A DNA stretch of 64,000 bases from Butyrivibrio fibrisolvens (lineage in GTDB: Bacteria; Bacillota; Clostridia; Lachnospirales; Lachnospiraceae), in NCBI RefSeq assembly GCF_023206215.1, contig NZ_CP065800.1, positions 3,348,001 to 3,412,000 of the forward strand. Reading direction: 5' to 3'. Numbering within the stretch: position 1 is the stretch's first letter; each line of letters starts with the position of its first letter. Both the position numbers and the translations under genes were made by a program. Positions 17,379 to 26,541 of this stretch are shown here, piece by piece. The notes beneath the pieces were generated by a model. That model did not search any database. It was not told the origin of the DNA and worked only from the letters and a program-made list of their open reading frames with translations.

Positions 17379-19118
17379 ATGAAAAAGAACACATCTGGCA
17401 TTTCAATGTTAGTAATCATAACATGCTGTATATTTATAGCATGTTTTTTGATCATGCCTGTTTTCAATAGTATCATTACCCCAAATGCAAATATTAATTC
17501 AGATGGCAATTCACAAAGTGCCTACAGTTATGATTCGAATTCTTTCACTCATGTCCATGCGTCAGGTTCAAATGATACTATAATTCCATTTAACATCCTA
17601 TGCATATGTTCTTATAACTATTCTTATGATACTGTTCCACAGCACATACAAGGGATAGAAGCAGGACTTGGCGATCTTTCATATGAGATCACATATGAAA
17701 ATATGGATGCCAAAAGATTCTACGAAGCAGATGATATCCAGGAGTTCTATAACTATCTTTCTTATAAGATTGATAAGATAGATGCACACTATGATCTTAT
17801 TTTCGTAATAGATGATACTGCACTTAGATTTGTGATCAATTACAGGAGCGAACTTTTTGGAGACGTTCCTGTAGTATTCATGGGTATCAATTCTGTTTCT
17901 GATGCCACAACTTCTGCTGCTCTTCACAATGTTACAGGTATATCAGAGACTCTTGATTTCGAATCCAATTATGATCTTATGAAGGCTCTTTTTCCTGACA
18001 GAAATGAGATCGTAGTATTATGTGACGGATCCAATACAAGTTCCGGCGAGTATGTGGAATTTTTGAAGTTCACGGAAAATCACCCCGAGATCAGCTATAG
18101 AGTCCTTAATGCTTCATATTATACGCAAAAAGGGCTAAAAAGGGCTCTGTCAGAGCTTGATAATAACAATATAATCTACTATCTTGAATTCTCTCAGGAT
18201 GGAGATGGCAACCTGTATACTATCAACTCAGCTTCCTCTTTTGTTGATAATAATGTTACAAATGTGCCTGTGATAAGACTTACTATGGCCAATTGTACAA
18301 ACAACATCTTAGGTGGTATATCGTATTCGTATACACATGCCGGAGAAGTTGCAGGCAAGATGGCAGGCAAGATATTAAATGGTGTAAGTGCTGACAATAT
18401 CGCGCTTATCAGTGATACCATAACCGAAAGCTACTTCTACCAGGACAAGATGGATGAGTTCGGTATCAAGTCATCCCAGCTTCCGGCAGATAGCTATATT
18501 GCCAACGAAAGATTCAATCCTATCCGCTACTATCAGGAGAATGCTCTTATCCTGAACCTGATAATACTTATTATCATACTTTTGTTCATAATAATAGTCA
18601 TTCAGGCCAAGGCCAACCGCCAGCACGAACGTATGCTCAACAACGATTATCTGACTCAGATACCTAACCGTCATTATATCAATCAGAAGATCGATCAGCT
18701 CAATTCTACTTTCACGCCTTACGGACTCGCCATGATAGACGTAGATCACTTCAAAGACATCAATGATACCTATGGACACCTTGTGGGTGATGAAGTTCTC
18801 GTGGAGATAAGTACCAGATTTTCAAGTATAGCATCCAAATATATCACCTTCGCCAGAATAGGTGGTGATGAATTCATGATGCTCATAACAGGTCCCGAAA
18901 TAGACAATGCCGACAATATATGCCGGCAGATTCAAAATATAATACGTAATGCAGTTGTCATTAATAAGAAAAAACTGGAAATAACCCTTAGCATAGGCTG
19001 TGCTCTGTATCCTTCTGATACCAACGATCCTACTCAGATCATGGCTCTGGCCGACAGGGCTCTGTATTATGTAAAAGAAAACGGAAGAAACGATTATAAA
19101 CTATTCGGCGACCTGTAA
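17379..19118 (+). CDS. Diguanylate cyclase with extracytoplasmic ABC-substrate-binding-like sensor
   Basis: 579 residues. A helix at about 10-30 anchors a large extracellular domain (about 65-350) resembling the ABC_sub_bind (PF04392) periplasmic-binding fold. A second helix near 390-412 leads to a cytoplasmic GGDEF domain. The active site reads ARIGGDEFMML with DYLTQIPNR and IDVDHFKDINDTYGH upstream, so it is probably an active cyclase. The RxxD inhibitory site is not seen at its usual place before GGDEF. A ligand outside the cell may control c-di-GMP synthesis. It is divergent from the M13 peptidase gene. Its 3' end overlaps by 18 bases the convergent gene for a sugar-binding lipoprotein. 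Confidence 0.88.
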   Translation: MKKNTSGISMLVIITCCIFIACFLIMPVFNSIITPNANINSDGNSQSAYSYDSNSFTHVHASGSNDTIIPFNILCICSYNYSYDTVPQHIQGIEAGLGDLSYEITYENMDAKRFYEADDIQEFYNYLSYKIDKIDAHYDLIFVIDDTALRFVINYRSELFGDVPVVFMGINSVSDATTSAALHNVTGISETLDFESNYDLMKALFPDRNEIVVLCDGSNTSSGEYVEFLKFTENHPEISYRVLNASYYTQKGLKRALSELDNNNIIYYLEFSQDGDGNLYTINSASSFVDNNVTNVPVIRLTMANCTNNILGGISYSYTHAGEVAGKMAGKILNGVSADNIALISDTITESYFYQDKMDEFGIKSSQLPADSYIANERFNPIRYYQENALILNLIILIIILLFIIIVIQAKANRQHERMLNNDYLTQIPNRHYINQKIDQLNSTFTPYGLAMIDVDHFKDINDTYGHLVGDEVLVEISTRFSSIASKYITFARIGGDEFMMLITGPEIDNADNICRQIQNIIRNAVVINKKKLEITLSIGCALYPSDTNDPTQIMALADRALYYVKENGRNDYKLFGDL

Positions 19119-20309
19119 GCTTCCGTCTTCAGATAGCACATATGTTCCGTAATTGTCTACCAGTTCCTGCACCATATTGTCACTTGTTATCTCTACAGGT
19201 TCAAGGAGAAATGCAGGAACTACTATCTTGCCATTATCATATGACTGGGTATCATAGACACATTCATAGTCAAGATTCCAGCTATCGATCAAGGATTGTG
19301 ACATCACTTCCCCATGATACAAAGAGTCTACGACCATGACAGTCACATAGGCTTCATATGCCAGATTCTTGTAAACATCCATAGACTGTCTTCCATCCAT
19401 AAGTCTGCGCAGGTTCTCTACATCACAGTCCTGACCTGTTATCACCACATCATTGCCACCATTATAACTGTCTCTGATCGCATCCTGTACTCCAATAGAT
19501 GTAGAATCATTGGAACACAGCACAGCATCAAGTTTTCTGTCACCGGAATAATAAGAACCTATCAGGATCTGAAATCTGACATTAGCAGTCTCTGTTGACC
19601 ACTGAGAAGTTGATACTGTATAGAAATCACACTGGCCTGAGGGAACATTCAAAGTCCCATTGTCTATATAGGGCCTTAAAACATCCATTGCTCCGTCAAA
19701 AAAGAATCTTGCATTATTATCAACAGAATCTCCTGCTGTAAACTCTATGTTATAGATCTTGCCTGTAACTTTATCAAGTTCCAGAGCATTCTTTATATAC
19801 TCTCCCTGAAGTCTTCCCACCTGATAATTGTCAAAAGATACATAAGCACTCACATACTCTGTGTTACATATGAGTCTGTCATAGGCAAAAACCGGGATCC
19901 CGGCTTCATAGGCTCTCTCCATGACTTTACCAAGAGACAGTCCATCAACCGCACCTATCACCAGCACATCAACACCATCATCTATCATCTCATAGATGGC
20001 GTCAATCTGAGTATCTATAAGGTTTCCGGCATAGCGCAGATCAACTTCATATCCAAGTGCTTCAAATGATGCTTTTAGATTGTTGCCATCACGGGTCCAT
20101 CTCTCAAGATACTGTGTGGGCATACTTATGCCTATTTTGTCTATGCCGTCTTCTGAGTGGGTATCGGCTATTCTTGTATCGTCTGTATCAGACTGTGCTG
20201 TATTATCCGGCGCGGAAGTCTTTGAAGCAGTCGAGCACGCTGACACCATAAGGCTTAATGTAATGGGAGCTATCAGATATCTTGTATAATGCCTATTAGA
20301 AAGTACCAT
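19101..20309 (-). CDS. Sugar-binding lipoprotein (ABC-type, ChvE/xylose-binding-like), solitary
   Basis: 402 residues with a lipoprotein signal: basic start, hydrophobic core and a Ser-Ala-Cys lipobox at about residue 25, then a Ser/Thr/Asp-rich linker. The mature part is a periplasmic-binding-protein fold of the ribose/xylose/ChvE type (KIGISMPTQ, AGIPVFAYDR, VSFDNYQVGR, CSNDSTSIGVQDAI, VITGQDCD). Such proteins deliver sugars to ABC importers or to receptors. No permease or ATPase gene is adjacent, so it may act with a distant transporter or as a ligand presenter. It converges with and overlaps the 3' end of the cyclase gene. AAAGGG lies 9 bases before the ATG. Confidence 0.88.
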   Translation of the reverse strand: MVLSNRHYTRYLIAPITLSLMVSACSTASKTSAPDNTAQSDTDDTRIADTHSEDGIDKIGISMPTQYLERWTRDGNNLKASFEALGYEVDLRYAGNLIDTQIDAIYEMIDDGVDVLVIGAVDGLSLGKVMERAYEAGIPVFAYDRLICNTEYVSAYVSFDNYQVGRLQGEYIKNALELDKVTGKIYNIEFTAGDSVDNNARFFFDGAMDVLRPYIDNGTLNVPSGQCDFYTVSTSQWSTETANVRFQILIGSYYSGDRKLDAVLCSNDSTSIGVQDAIRDSYNGGNDVVITGQDCDVENLRRLMDGRQSMDVYKNLAYEAYVTVMVVDSLYHGEVMSQSLIDSWNLDYECVYDTQSYDNGKIVVPAFLLEPVEITSDNMVQELVDNYGTYVLSEDGSLQVAE

Positions 20310-20453
20310 ATACGATCACCCTTTCTGTAAAAGAAGCTGGATCTTGCACTCCATTTATGATCAATAGAAAAAGTATACCGCTATGGATATCGGATTAATA
20401 CGCGAATAACTGTAGGTTATGGGGAGATTTCGTATGTATTTAGGTTATCGCGG

Positions 20454-20872
20454 CATTCGTATTTGCCGGCGAGGGATGTTTAGTAATAGTTTTAGCATCT
20501 TGATAGTTTTATTTGCAGACTTCCCACTTGGACGGGCCAGCATCCCCACAGTCTTTACAGGGGCAGGCAGTATATAAATCATTTCCACGCTGTTAATCGT
20601 TTTATGAATTCATGGCATGATATCTGTAGCTTTTTATTCTGGGGTCCAAACTCGCTTCGCTCAGACAGGTGAACCCCTGGCAGAATAAAAAACCACAGCT
20701 ATCACGCTCATGAATTCTATAAAACAATTAAAAAGCGTGGAAATGATTTATATACTGCCTGCCCCTGCAAAGACTTTGGGGATGCCGGCCCGTCCAAGTG
20801 GGAAGTCTGCAAATAAAACTCTCAAAGATGCTAAAACTATTTATAAACAGCCCTCGCCGGCAAATCCGAATG
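20454..20872. repeat. Long imperfect palindrome (element B, ~419 bp)
   Basis: The 583-base gap between the sugar-binding protein gene and the Nudix gene holds a giant inverted repeat. Outer arms are CATTCGTATTTGCCGGCGAG (20454) and its complement ending at 20872. The centre (about 20642-20676) is the hairpin GGGGTCCA...GAACCCC around CTCGCTTCGCTCAGACAGG, the reverse complement of the centre of the element at 652-967. Inside each arm is a module CCCACTTGGACGGGCC...CATCCCC that also occurs as separate ~75-bp hairpins at 33219 and 43372. The right inner module recurs at 37242-37345. No coding content was recognised. Confidence 0.9.
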
Positions 20873-20892
20873 TTGGTAAACTTATTTATATA

Positions 20893-21297
20893 TCAGTGAT
20901 CTATGTGTTTACAGATTTCATCTACCACTTTTATATCTGCAGGGAGCCAGGATACGCTGTAGAGCTCATCTAAGGAAAGCCACTTGGCGGCTTCGTGCTC
21001 CAGGAGGGATAGTTCGCCCTCAGCTACTGCCACATAGAAGCAGCTCATGTGGAGGTGGAAGGTGTCGTAGTCGTGGTCTACTACGCAGGCAAGTTTGTGA
21101 ACTTTTATTGTTGCGCCAAGTTCTTCTTTGATTTCACGAACAATAGCTTCTTCCGGAGTCTCTCCTTCTTCTATCTTGCCACCGGGGAATTCCCAGCCGT
21201 CCTTGAACTCGCCGTAGCCACGCTGTGTTGCAAATATTCTGGATATATTATCATAGTTGTCGCAGATTATAGCTGCTACGACGTTTACTGTTTTCAT
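20893..21297 (-). CDS. Nudix hydrolase, MutT type (8-oxo-dGTP diphosphatase-like)
   Basis: 134 residues. The full Nudix box is present as GGKIEEGETPEEAIVREIKE followed by ELGA, matching Gx5Ex7REUxEExGU. Length and the N-terminal VNVVAAIICD strand fit MutT-type 8-oxo-(d)GTP diphosphatases that clean the nucleotide pool, although Nudix substrates cannot be settled from sequence. A GGAG site lies about 12 bases before the ATG. The gene is downstream of the WG-repeat gene on the same strand with a 72-base gap, and is followed by the long palindrome at 20454-20872. Confidence 0.9.
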   Translation of the reverse strand: MKTVNVVAAIICDNYDNISRIFATQRGYGEFKDGWEFPGGKIEEGETPEEAIVREIKEELGATIKVHKLACVVDHDYDTFHLHMSCFYVAVAEGELSLLEHEAAKWLSLDELYSVSWLPADIKVVDEICKHIDH

Positions 21298-21369
21298 ATA
21301 CTACTGTGTCTCCTGCCTTTTCTTTAAACTTATTTGCATAATATCGTTTTTTCTAGATTAGTTAGATAG

Positions 21370-23622
21370 TTATTTTATGATCTCCTGCCCTTTACTTAAA
21401 GTCACTTGAATAACTCCATTTGACGTAGATGCCAGTTCAAATTGAGGTTCATATATCCAGTTTCCTTTGGCATCGACTATTCCGTATTTCCCATCTGTAG
21501 TCTTTACAGCAGCCATAACTTCGCCTTTTTCTAACTTATTGTAGTTATCGGAATGTAACACTTCAATATATTCATATTCAAAGTCAAGTAACAGATTACA
21601 GTCCTGATCATAAAGTCCATACAATCCTGATGCCTCATCCTTAACAGCTACTATCTCCATACTTATATCAGAATCAGTAATTCCAAGGTATTCTCCTTTG
21701 TAGTTATATACCTTGTAACCACTCATTCCATCAATACTTACTTCGATCATATTATTATTTATATGCGCGAAGTTAACTGTATCATTAAGCTCTCCCACTG
21801 TACTTCCATCATACATAATAGTCAGATGATTGTTTTCGAGCATTACCAGGAGTGTTTTGTCGTAAACCGTTGCTACCTCCACATTATATAAAAAGTCATT
21901 GAATTCCTTAATGATATTTCCACTTGCATCTATAACATAATCTTTCTCTTTATAGTCTACATAATTCTTGCCCAAGAAAAGGTCTCCTCCAAGATATTCC
22001 AAACTACCAAAATGGAATTCTTCCGGGAGGCTATCCGGCTTTAGGACAACCCACTTATTATTGGCAAATTCGAAATACAGCATATCTTCATCAGAAGCAT
22101 ATCGATAAGATCCTTTATCATAATTATCCTTTATGCCTTCATATAACCTATAGTCCTGCGGCTCAATAACATTTTCACCATCCTTAGTTACAACACCAGT
22201 CCTGTTATCATTCGTAATGACTATGTATTTATCACCCATCTCTTTAGTATACATGTTATGTCTTAAGATTTTTTTATAATTAAAATCAATCAAAGTCTCT
22301 CCGCATATATCAATAACACCATATTGATCATCTAAGACGGCAATCATGTATCCTTGATCATAATGCTGTGATTCAAGTTCAGAATATTTGAAATCAAGCC
22401 GGATATTGCCAAAGCAATCAATTACTCCGTATTTGTCATTAGTTTTTGCAATATAAAAATCACCAGAACCATCTATATCTTCCAAATAGTCATAACTATT
22501 ATCCGATAGCAATTTTCCATCCGGATCACAGAAATAATACTTACCATTCTGATCTTCTATTACGAAAATATATGGCATATCATTATCTTCTACCTGATTT
22601 ACAAGCTTTATGGATTTGTAAGAAGCTCCAAGAATATCATTAAGCTCAAAGTCAAGAAGTCTATAATTAGATTCTTTATCTTCTACTACAATTCTCCGAA
22701 CTTGTTTTTCTACCGAGATACTTGTATATACCGGCTCAAGAAGCTCCTGCCCCTTATAATTATATATTCCATAACGTTTATCCTCTGGATCAACATAATC
22801 AGAGCCATCTGTATCATCTATTTCTACAATCATAAAGTCATCTTTAAAATCGATATTACCGTAATACGGCCCTATTATTGCATTTCCTTTATAGTCATAT
22901 AATGAATAAAAGCATGTGTAGCCTTCAAAACTATGAGCAAAAATAAAGTCATCTTTAAGTTCAATATATTCGTAATCAGGTTCGATCAGTATATTATAAT
23001 CAAGATCAATTACTCCTAATTCTCTCCGGTAATATGATCCTTTGTTAACTATTATGATTCCCTTGTCTGCATAACTGACATCTATTCCCTGGTACTCCGG
23101 GGATAGAATCCAATTCCCGCGTATATCAGCTATCCCATATCTCCCTGTTTTTATGTCAAATAAAAAAAGATTTCCATCATCCATACCGAAGGATTTATTA
23201 TCAACCACCTCTGATTTAAAACTAATTTTCTTTGCCATCTGGTATATAACATCTTTCTTAGGGGAATTATAATAGAAATCATCCCAAAAAGAGCGTATGT
23301 ATCCTGCATTTGACATATTTTCAGGTATACTATTTTCATCGGAGTCTATATCATAACTACCATTTACAACTCTGTATAATTCACTTCCTTCTTTCCAATG
23401 ATTCGAATAAGTATATCCTATATTGGGATAATTCTCTGTATCCAAAGGAGTAGCGCTTGAAATAGAAGCAATAATATTCCCTTCCCTATCAAGTATGTAT
23501 CTTTCTTCTCCAGCATCAAAGGAATTCATATATAGCAGAAATCTGCCCATTATAAATGCTGCGATAATAAAAAAAACCGATATTATTATATTTACCAATA
23601 ATTGTTTTTTTATCTGACTCAT
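21370..23622 (-). CDS. Membrane-anchored WG-repeat protein
   Basis: 750 residues. One N-terminal membrane helix (about 8-28) followed by an extracellular chain of about ten WG-type repeats, each roughly YG(I/V)xDxxGNxxxxPxYxxI. Clear copies are YGIADIRGNWILSPEY, YGIYNYKGQELLEPVY, YGVIDCFGNIRLDFKY, YGVIDICGETLIDFNY and YGIVDAKGNWIYEPQF. WG repeats form beta-strand arrays and are presumed binding surfaces; no enzymatic motif is seen. GAGG lies 7 bases before the ATG. A short upstream frame ends 9 bases before the start. Function unknown; AT-richer codon use than its neighbours hints at a different history. Confidence 0.85.
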   Translation of the reverse strand: MSQIKKQLLVNIIISVFFIIAAFIMGRFLLYMNSFDAGEERYILDREGNIIASISSATPLDTENYPNIGYTYSNHWKEGSELYRVVNGSYDIDSDENSIPENMSNAGYIRSFWDDFYYNSPKKDVIYQMAKKISFKSEVVDNKSFGMDDGNLFLFDIKTGRYGIADIRGNWILSPEYQGIDVSYADKGIIIVNKGSYYRRELGVIDLDYNILIEPDYEYIELKDDFIFAHSFEGYTCFYSLYDYKGNAIIGPYYGNIDFKDDFMIVEIDDTDGSDYVDPEDKRYGIYNYKGQELLEPVYTSISVEKQVRRIVVEDKESNYRLLDFELNDILGASYKSIKLVNQVEDNDMPYIFVIEDQNGKYYFCDPDGKLLSDNSYDYLEDIDGSGDFYIAKTNDKYGVIDCFGNIRLDFKYSELESQHYDQGYMIAVLDDQYGVIDICGETLIDFNYKKILRHNMYTKEMGDKYIVITNDNRTGVVTKDGENVIEPQDYRLYEGIKDNYDKGSYRYASDEDMLYFEFANNKWVVLKPDSLPEEFHFGSLEYLGGDLFLGKNYVDYKEKDYVIDASGNIIKEFNDFLYNVEVATVYDKTLLVMLENNHLTIMYDGSTVGELNDTVNFAHINNNMIEVSIDGMSGYKVYNYKGEYLGITDSDISMEIVAVKDEASGLYGLYDQDCNLLLDFEYEYIEVLHSDNYNKLEKGEVMAAVKTTDGKYGIVDAKGNWIYEPQFELASTSNGVIQVTLSKGQEIIK

Positions 23623-23631
23623 ATTTTAACC

Positions 23632-23775
23632 TCAGTTTTTCTGCACTACATAGCGTATCAAGTAATATAACCTTATAATTTGCCATATTAATATACAAAT
23701 AACTGCGAAGGCAAAAAGAATAACAATATATATGCCGAGATCATTTATATCTATATTTATTTCAAGTATCTTCAA
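23632..23775 (-). CDS. Possible small membrane peptide upstream of the WG-repeat gene
   Basis: An open frame of 47 codons if the TTG at 23775 is the start. It encodes one hydrophobic helix (IVILFAFAVICILIW) and a basic Tyr/Arg-rich tail, ending 9 bases before the WG-repeat start. No ribosome site is seen at the TTG, so it may be a remnant or a leader. Supported only by composition and position. Confidence 0.3.
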   Translation of the reverse strand: MKILEINIDINDLGIYIVILFAFAVICILIWQIIRLYYLIRYVVQKN

Positions 23776-23884
23776 AAATAAAAAAGAGCGACCATTAAAT
23801 TACAAAAAAACAAACAGTCTTTTAATTCTCCACCAGTTTTATTGATCATTACATATAAAGCCAATGATTCAGTCAAAAATTCAA

Positions 23885-24268
23885 CTAAAAAAATAAACTA
23901 TATGCTACTAATAGAAAATTTCCCCCGTAGTTGTACTTGCCATGCATACACACTGTAAAAACAAATTCAAGTAAACAAACACCTGCGTAGACTATAAAAA
24001 ACTTGCTGGACTTTATACGCTTTTCATCTGCCCTGAATACATATAGCACATTATACGCAAAAAGAAGGATAACAATTATCCTTACTATATCTATTATGTA
24101 GCCGTACAACACGCTTCCCTTATCCGTGATACTGAGATATGTGTACAAAACAAAACTAATTGGAATGTATATGGCATAGATTAGTGAAATACACTTAGAT
24201 ACCACATTAGAGATTATTAGACCTATTCGATTATTCTTTTGTTGCATTGTTATAAATCCTGTCCCCAC
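23885..24268 (-). CDS. Hypothetical small multi-pass membrane protein
   Basis: 127 residues (120 if the internal Met at residue 8 is used) with four probable membrane segments and short basic loops; it ends in a hydrophobic stretch (LLVAYSLFF). No family was recognised. It is AT-rich like the two genes downstream on the same strand (the possible small peptide and the WG-repeat protein) and may share a transcript with them. The upstream region toward 24362 has no further gene. Confidence 0.5.
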   Translation of the reverse strand: MGTGFITMQQKNNRIGLIISNVVSKCISLIYAIYIPISFVLYTYLSITDKGSVLYGYIIDIVRIIVILLFAYNVLYVFRADEKRIKSSKFFIVYAGVCLLEFVFTVCMHGKYNYGGNFLLVAYSLFF

Positions 24269-24418
24269 AATAAAACTTAAATAAATAAAACCATTATATT
24301 CTATCGTAACTTTCTGCTTTTTACAACTTTACGTTATGCCATAACAAAAGTTCCTGATATAGTGATAATTAATTCACCATACCAGGAGCCTGACGTCTTA
24401 TCTAAGCTTCTTTTTGTA

Positions 24419-24730
24419 TCAGCAGCCTTTTCTGCCACTCTTATGATCGTCTATAGAGCAGGCATCCGGAGACCCATACTCAACAAGTCCTGCATCTGCA
24501 GGATCGATCGACACCCTGCCATCTTCAAATACAAAGGCAGGAATTCCCACATCTCCAATCTCTTTGCAATGATCAAACACAGGATTGGTATCACGTAGCC
24601 TTGTAAAAGCGCTCATATTACGGATATTCTCACCAATATTTATATACTGGAATTCATCTTCTCTACCCTTGATCTGTTCGTGTACAAAATCACAATACGG
24701 GCAAGTTGGCATTCCATAGATTTTAATCAT
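24419..24730 (-). CDS. Glutaredoxin-related thiol-disulfide protein
   Basis: 103 residues with a thioredoxin-like fold start and the active-site CPYC in MPTCPYCDFVHEQI, followed by GIPAFVFEDG, where the conserved cis-Pro region of glutaredoxins (here GIPAF) is recognisable. A short tail rich in Asp, Ser and two Cys extends beyond the core. It should reduce or isomerise small disulfides in the cytoplasm. A GGAGG site lies just upstream of the ATG. The upstream gene on the same strand is the SCP2-like gene at 24808-25125, about 77 bases away. Confidence 0.85.
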   Translation of the reverse strand: MIKIYGMPTCPYCDFVHEQIKGREDEFQYINIGENIRNMSAFTRLRDTNPVFDHCKEIGDVGIPAFVFEDGRVSIDPADAGLVEYGSPDACSIDDHKSGRKGC

Positions 24731-24807
24731 ATAGGCCTCCTTATCACAATCATAGCTGCAGTTCCATTTTCATACATCTTTAACCTCATGTTGCGAGAGA
24801 AAAAGAA

Positions 24808-25125
24808 TCATTTTAGCAGATTTGAAAACTCCAGTGCCTTACCAATATCTCCGTCGACCTTGAGCTTACCAACAGTAAAAGCAGCTACAGGATCAAGCTC
24901 TCCCGATATAAGCTTATCAAAATCATCAGACTTCATGGATATGGCACAATTCCTATCATGATAATCATAAGGCTCTACATTCACCTTATGATCCTTAACC
25001 TCAACATAGAACATACCCGGATCACAATCTGTCAAAGTAACCTGCACCGCCATAAAGTCAACATGAGATACATCCGCATCTGCAGCCAGCTTACGCACCT
25101 TAGATATAACAGTTTCAAGATTCAT
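24808..25125 (-). CDS. SCP2 sterol-binding-domain family protein
   Basis: 105 residues that make up one SCP2-type lipid-binding fold: a beta-rich first half (VDFMAVQVTLTD, MFYVEVKDHKV) and the typical end DDFDKLISGELDPVAAFTVG then KLKVDGDIGKALEF. In bacteria such small SCP2 proteins bind fatty acyl or other hydrophobic ligands; the ligand is unknown. GGGGG lies before the ATG. It is probably co-transcribed with the glutaredoxin-like gene downstream. Confidence 0.88.
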   Translation of the reverse strand: MNLETVISKVRKLAADADVSHVDFMAVQVTLTDCDPGMFYVEVKDHKVNVEPYDYHDRNCAISMKSDDFDKLISGELDPVAAFTVGKLKVDGDIGKALEFSNLLK

Positions 25126-25312
25126 TTTATGTTACCCCCTTGTATAGTTACTATACCCAAACATGTATATCTATTATATACTTCAGCGCCCTTTCCTGCC
25201 ACACTTGTATTATACTATAATGAAAAGCCATGGAATATACCGACCATTCATAACAATCTCCATTCTACCGCCCTTGGCTAGCGGTACTAACATGGTTAAT
25301 ACCATTATGAAA

Positions 25313-25352
25313 CATTGTTCGGAACAATATCAAAGTATTTTTGATTTTGTTC
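25313..25352. repeat. Inverted repeat after the glycerate kinase gene
   Basis: ATTGTTCGGAACA...ATCAAA pairs with TTTGAT..TGTTCCGAACAAT around a short centre. It begins 17 bases after the glycerate kinase stop. No T-run follows on the minus strand, so it may be a terminator-like or mRNA-stabilising hairpin, or an operator. Confidence 0.55.
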
Positions 25353-25368
25353 CGAACAATATCACGTT

Positions 25369-26511
25369 TTAGCAATAATATGCCATTATAAGCCTCATAA
25401 CCTGCTTGGCTGTTGCTGTCAGATTATCCTTGGCATTTTGAGGATTCATGGCTTCTTCAAGAGTTGTTATACCTCTTACTATCGGGAAGAAAGCATCTAT
25501 TCCGTTTTTATTGCACTCTTCAGCGTCCATTTTTACCGCACCTGCGAATGCTATTACTTTCTTGTTGTATTTCTTGGCAAGTCTGGCTACTCCTATAGGA
25601 GCCTTGCCCATTGCTGTCTGATGGTCAAGCATTCCTTCGCCGGTGACTACAAGGTCGGCATCTTGTATATAGTCTTCAAGTCTGGTTTCTTCTATGACTA
25701 TGTCTATACCTGGCTTTAATGTCGCATTTGTAAATGTCTTGAAGGCATATCCCATTCCACCTGCTGCCCCTGTACCGGGATATTGCGGGTCTGCATTTTC
25801 TTTAATATCACGACATATTGATGCATAGCGGCTTAGCCATCTATCCATGTCTTCGATCATGGAAGGTGTTGCACCCTTCTGAGGGCCATAGATCACGCTG
25901 CAGCCATTAGGACCGCATAGAGGATTGGTCACGTCGCAGGCGATCATAAACTGACATTCCTTAAGATGAGGGATGACGCCATCTTCATCAATGGTCTTAA
26001 GGTCTTTTAGGCCGATCGCGCCTCGAGGGATCTGATCTCCTTTTTCATCAAGGAGTCCATATCCCAGCGCCTGGAGCATCCCTGCTCCACCATCATTGGT
26101 AGCGCTGCCTCCTATTCCTATTATGAATCTGCGACAGCCCTTATCTATCGCATCTATGATCACTTCACCCACGCCATATGTAGTTGCATGAAGCGGATCA
26201 AGATCATCCTTTGGTATTAATGTGATGCCGGCGGCTCCGCTCATCTCTAAAACTGCAGTCATCGTCTCTTCTATCACCGCATAAGTACAACTTACAGGTG
26301 TTCCCAAAGGACCTGTGACTGTTATCGTATAAAGCCGTCCATTCATGCCCTCTGCAAGAGCTTCTACCGTACCTTCTCCGCCATCAGCAAGAGGACATAC
26401 TACTACTTCTGCACTATTATTTACACTTCTAAAGCCGCTTGAAACCGCATAACCGGCTTCAAGGGATGATATACTCCCTTTAAATGAATCGATTGCTGCT
26501 ACTATTTTCAT
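25369..26511 (-). CDS. Glycerate kinase (GarK/GlxK family)
   Basis: 380 residues, the usual family length. N-terminal KIVAAIDSFKGSISSLEAG, the glycine-rich GIGGSATNDGGAGMLQALG, CDVTNPLCGPNG, GAAGGMGYA and VVTGEGMLDHQT are all family hallmarks. The enzyme phosphorylates D-glycerate to 2- or 3-phosphoglycerate, feeding it into glycolysis. The gene follows the asparaginase gene on the same strand by 30 bases; the ribosome site (GGGAT) is weak, suggesting coupling to upstream translation. Confidence 0.95.
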   Translation of the reverse strand: MKIVAAIDSFKGSISSLEAGYAVSSGFRSVNNSAEVVVCPLADGGEGTVEALAEGMNGRLYTITVTGPLGTPVSCTYAVIEETMTAVLEMSGAAGITLIPKDDLDPLHATTYGVGEVIIDAIDKGCRRFIIGIGGSATNDGGAGMLQALGYGLLDEKGDQIPRGAIGLKDLKTIDEDGVIPHLKECQFMIACDVTNPLCGPNGCSVIYGPQKGATPSMIEDMDRWLSRYASICRDIKENADPQYPGTGAAGGMGYAFKTFTNATLKPGIDIVIEETRLEDYIQDADLVVTGEGMLDHQTAMGKAPIGVARLAKKYNKKVIAFAGAVKMDAEECNKNGIDAFFPIVRGITTLEEAMNPQNAKDNLTATAKQVMRLIMAYYC

Positions 26512-26541
26512 AGGCCATATCCCGGTTTTCTTTTTTATTTT

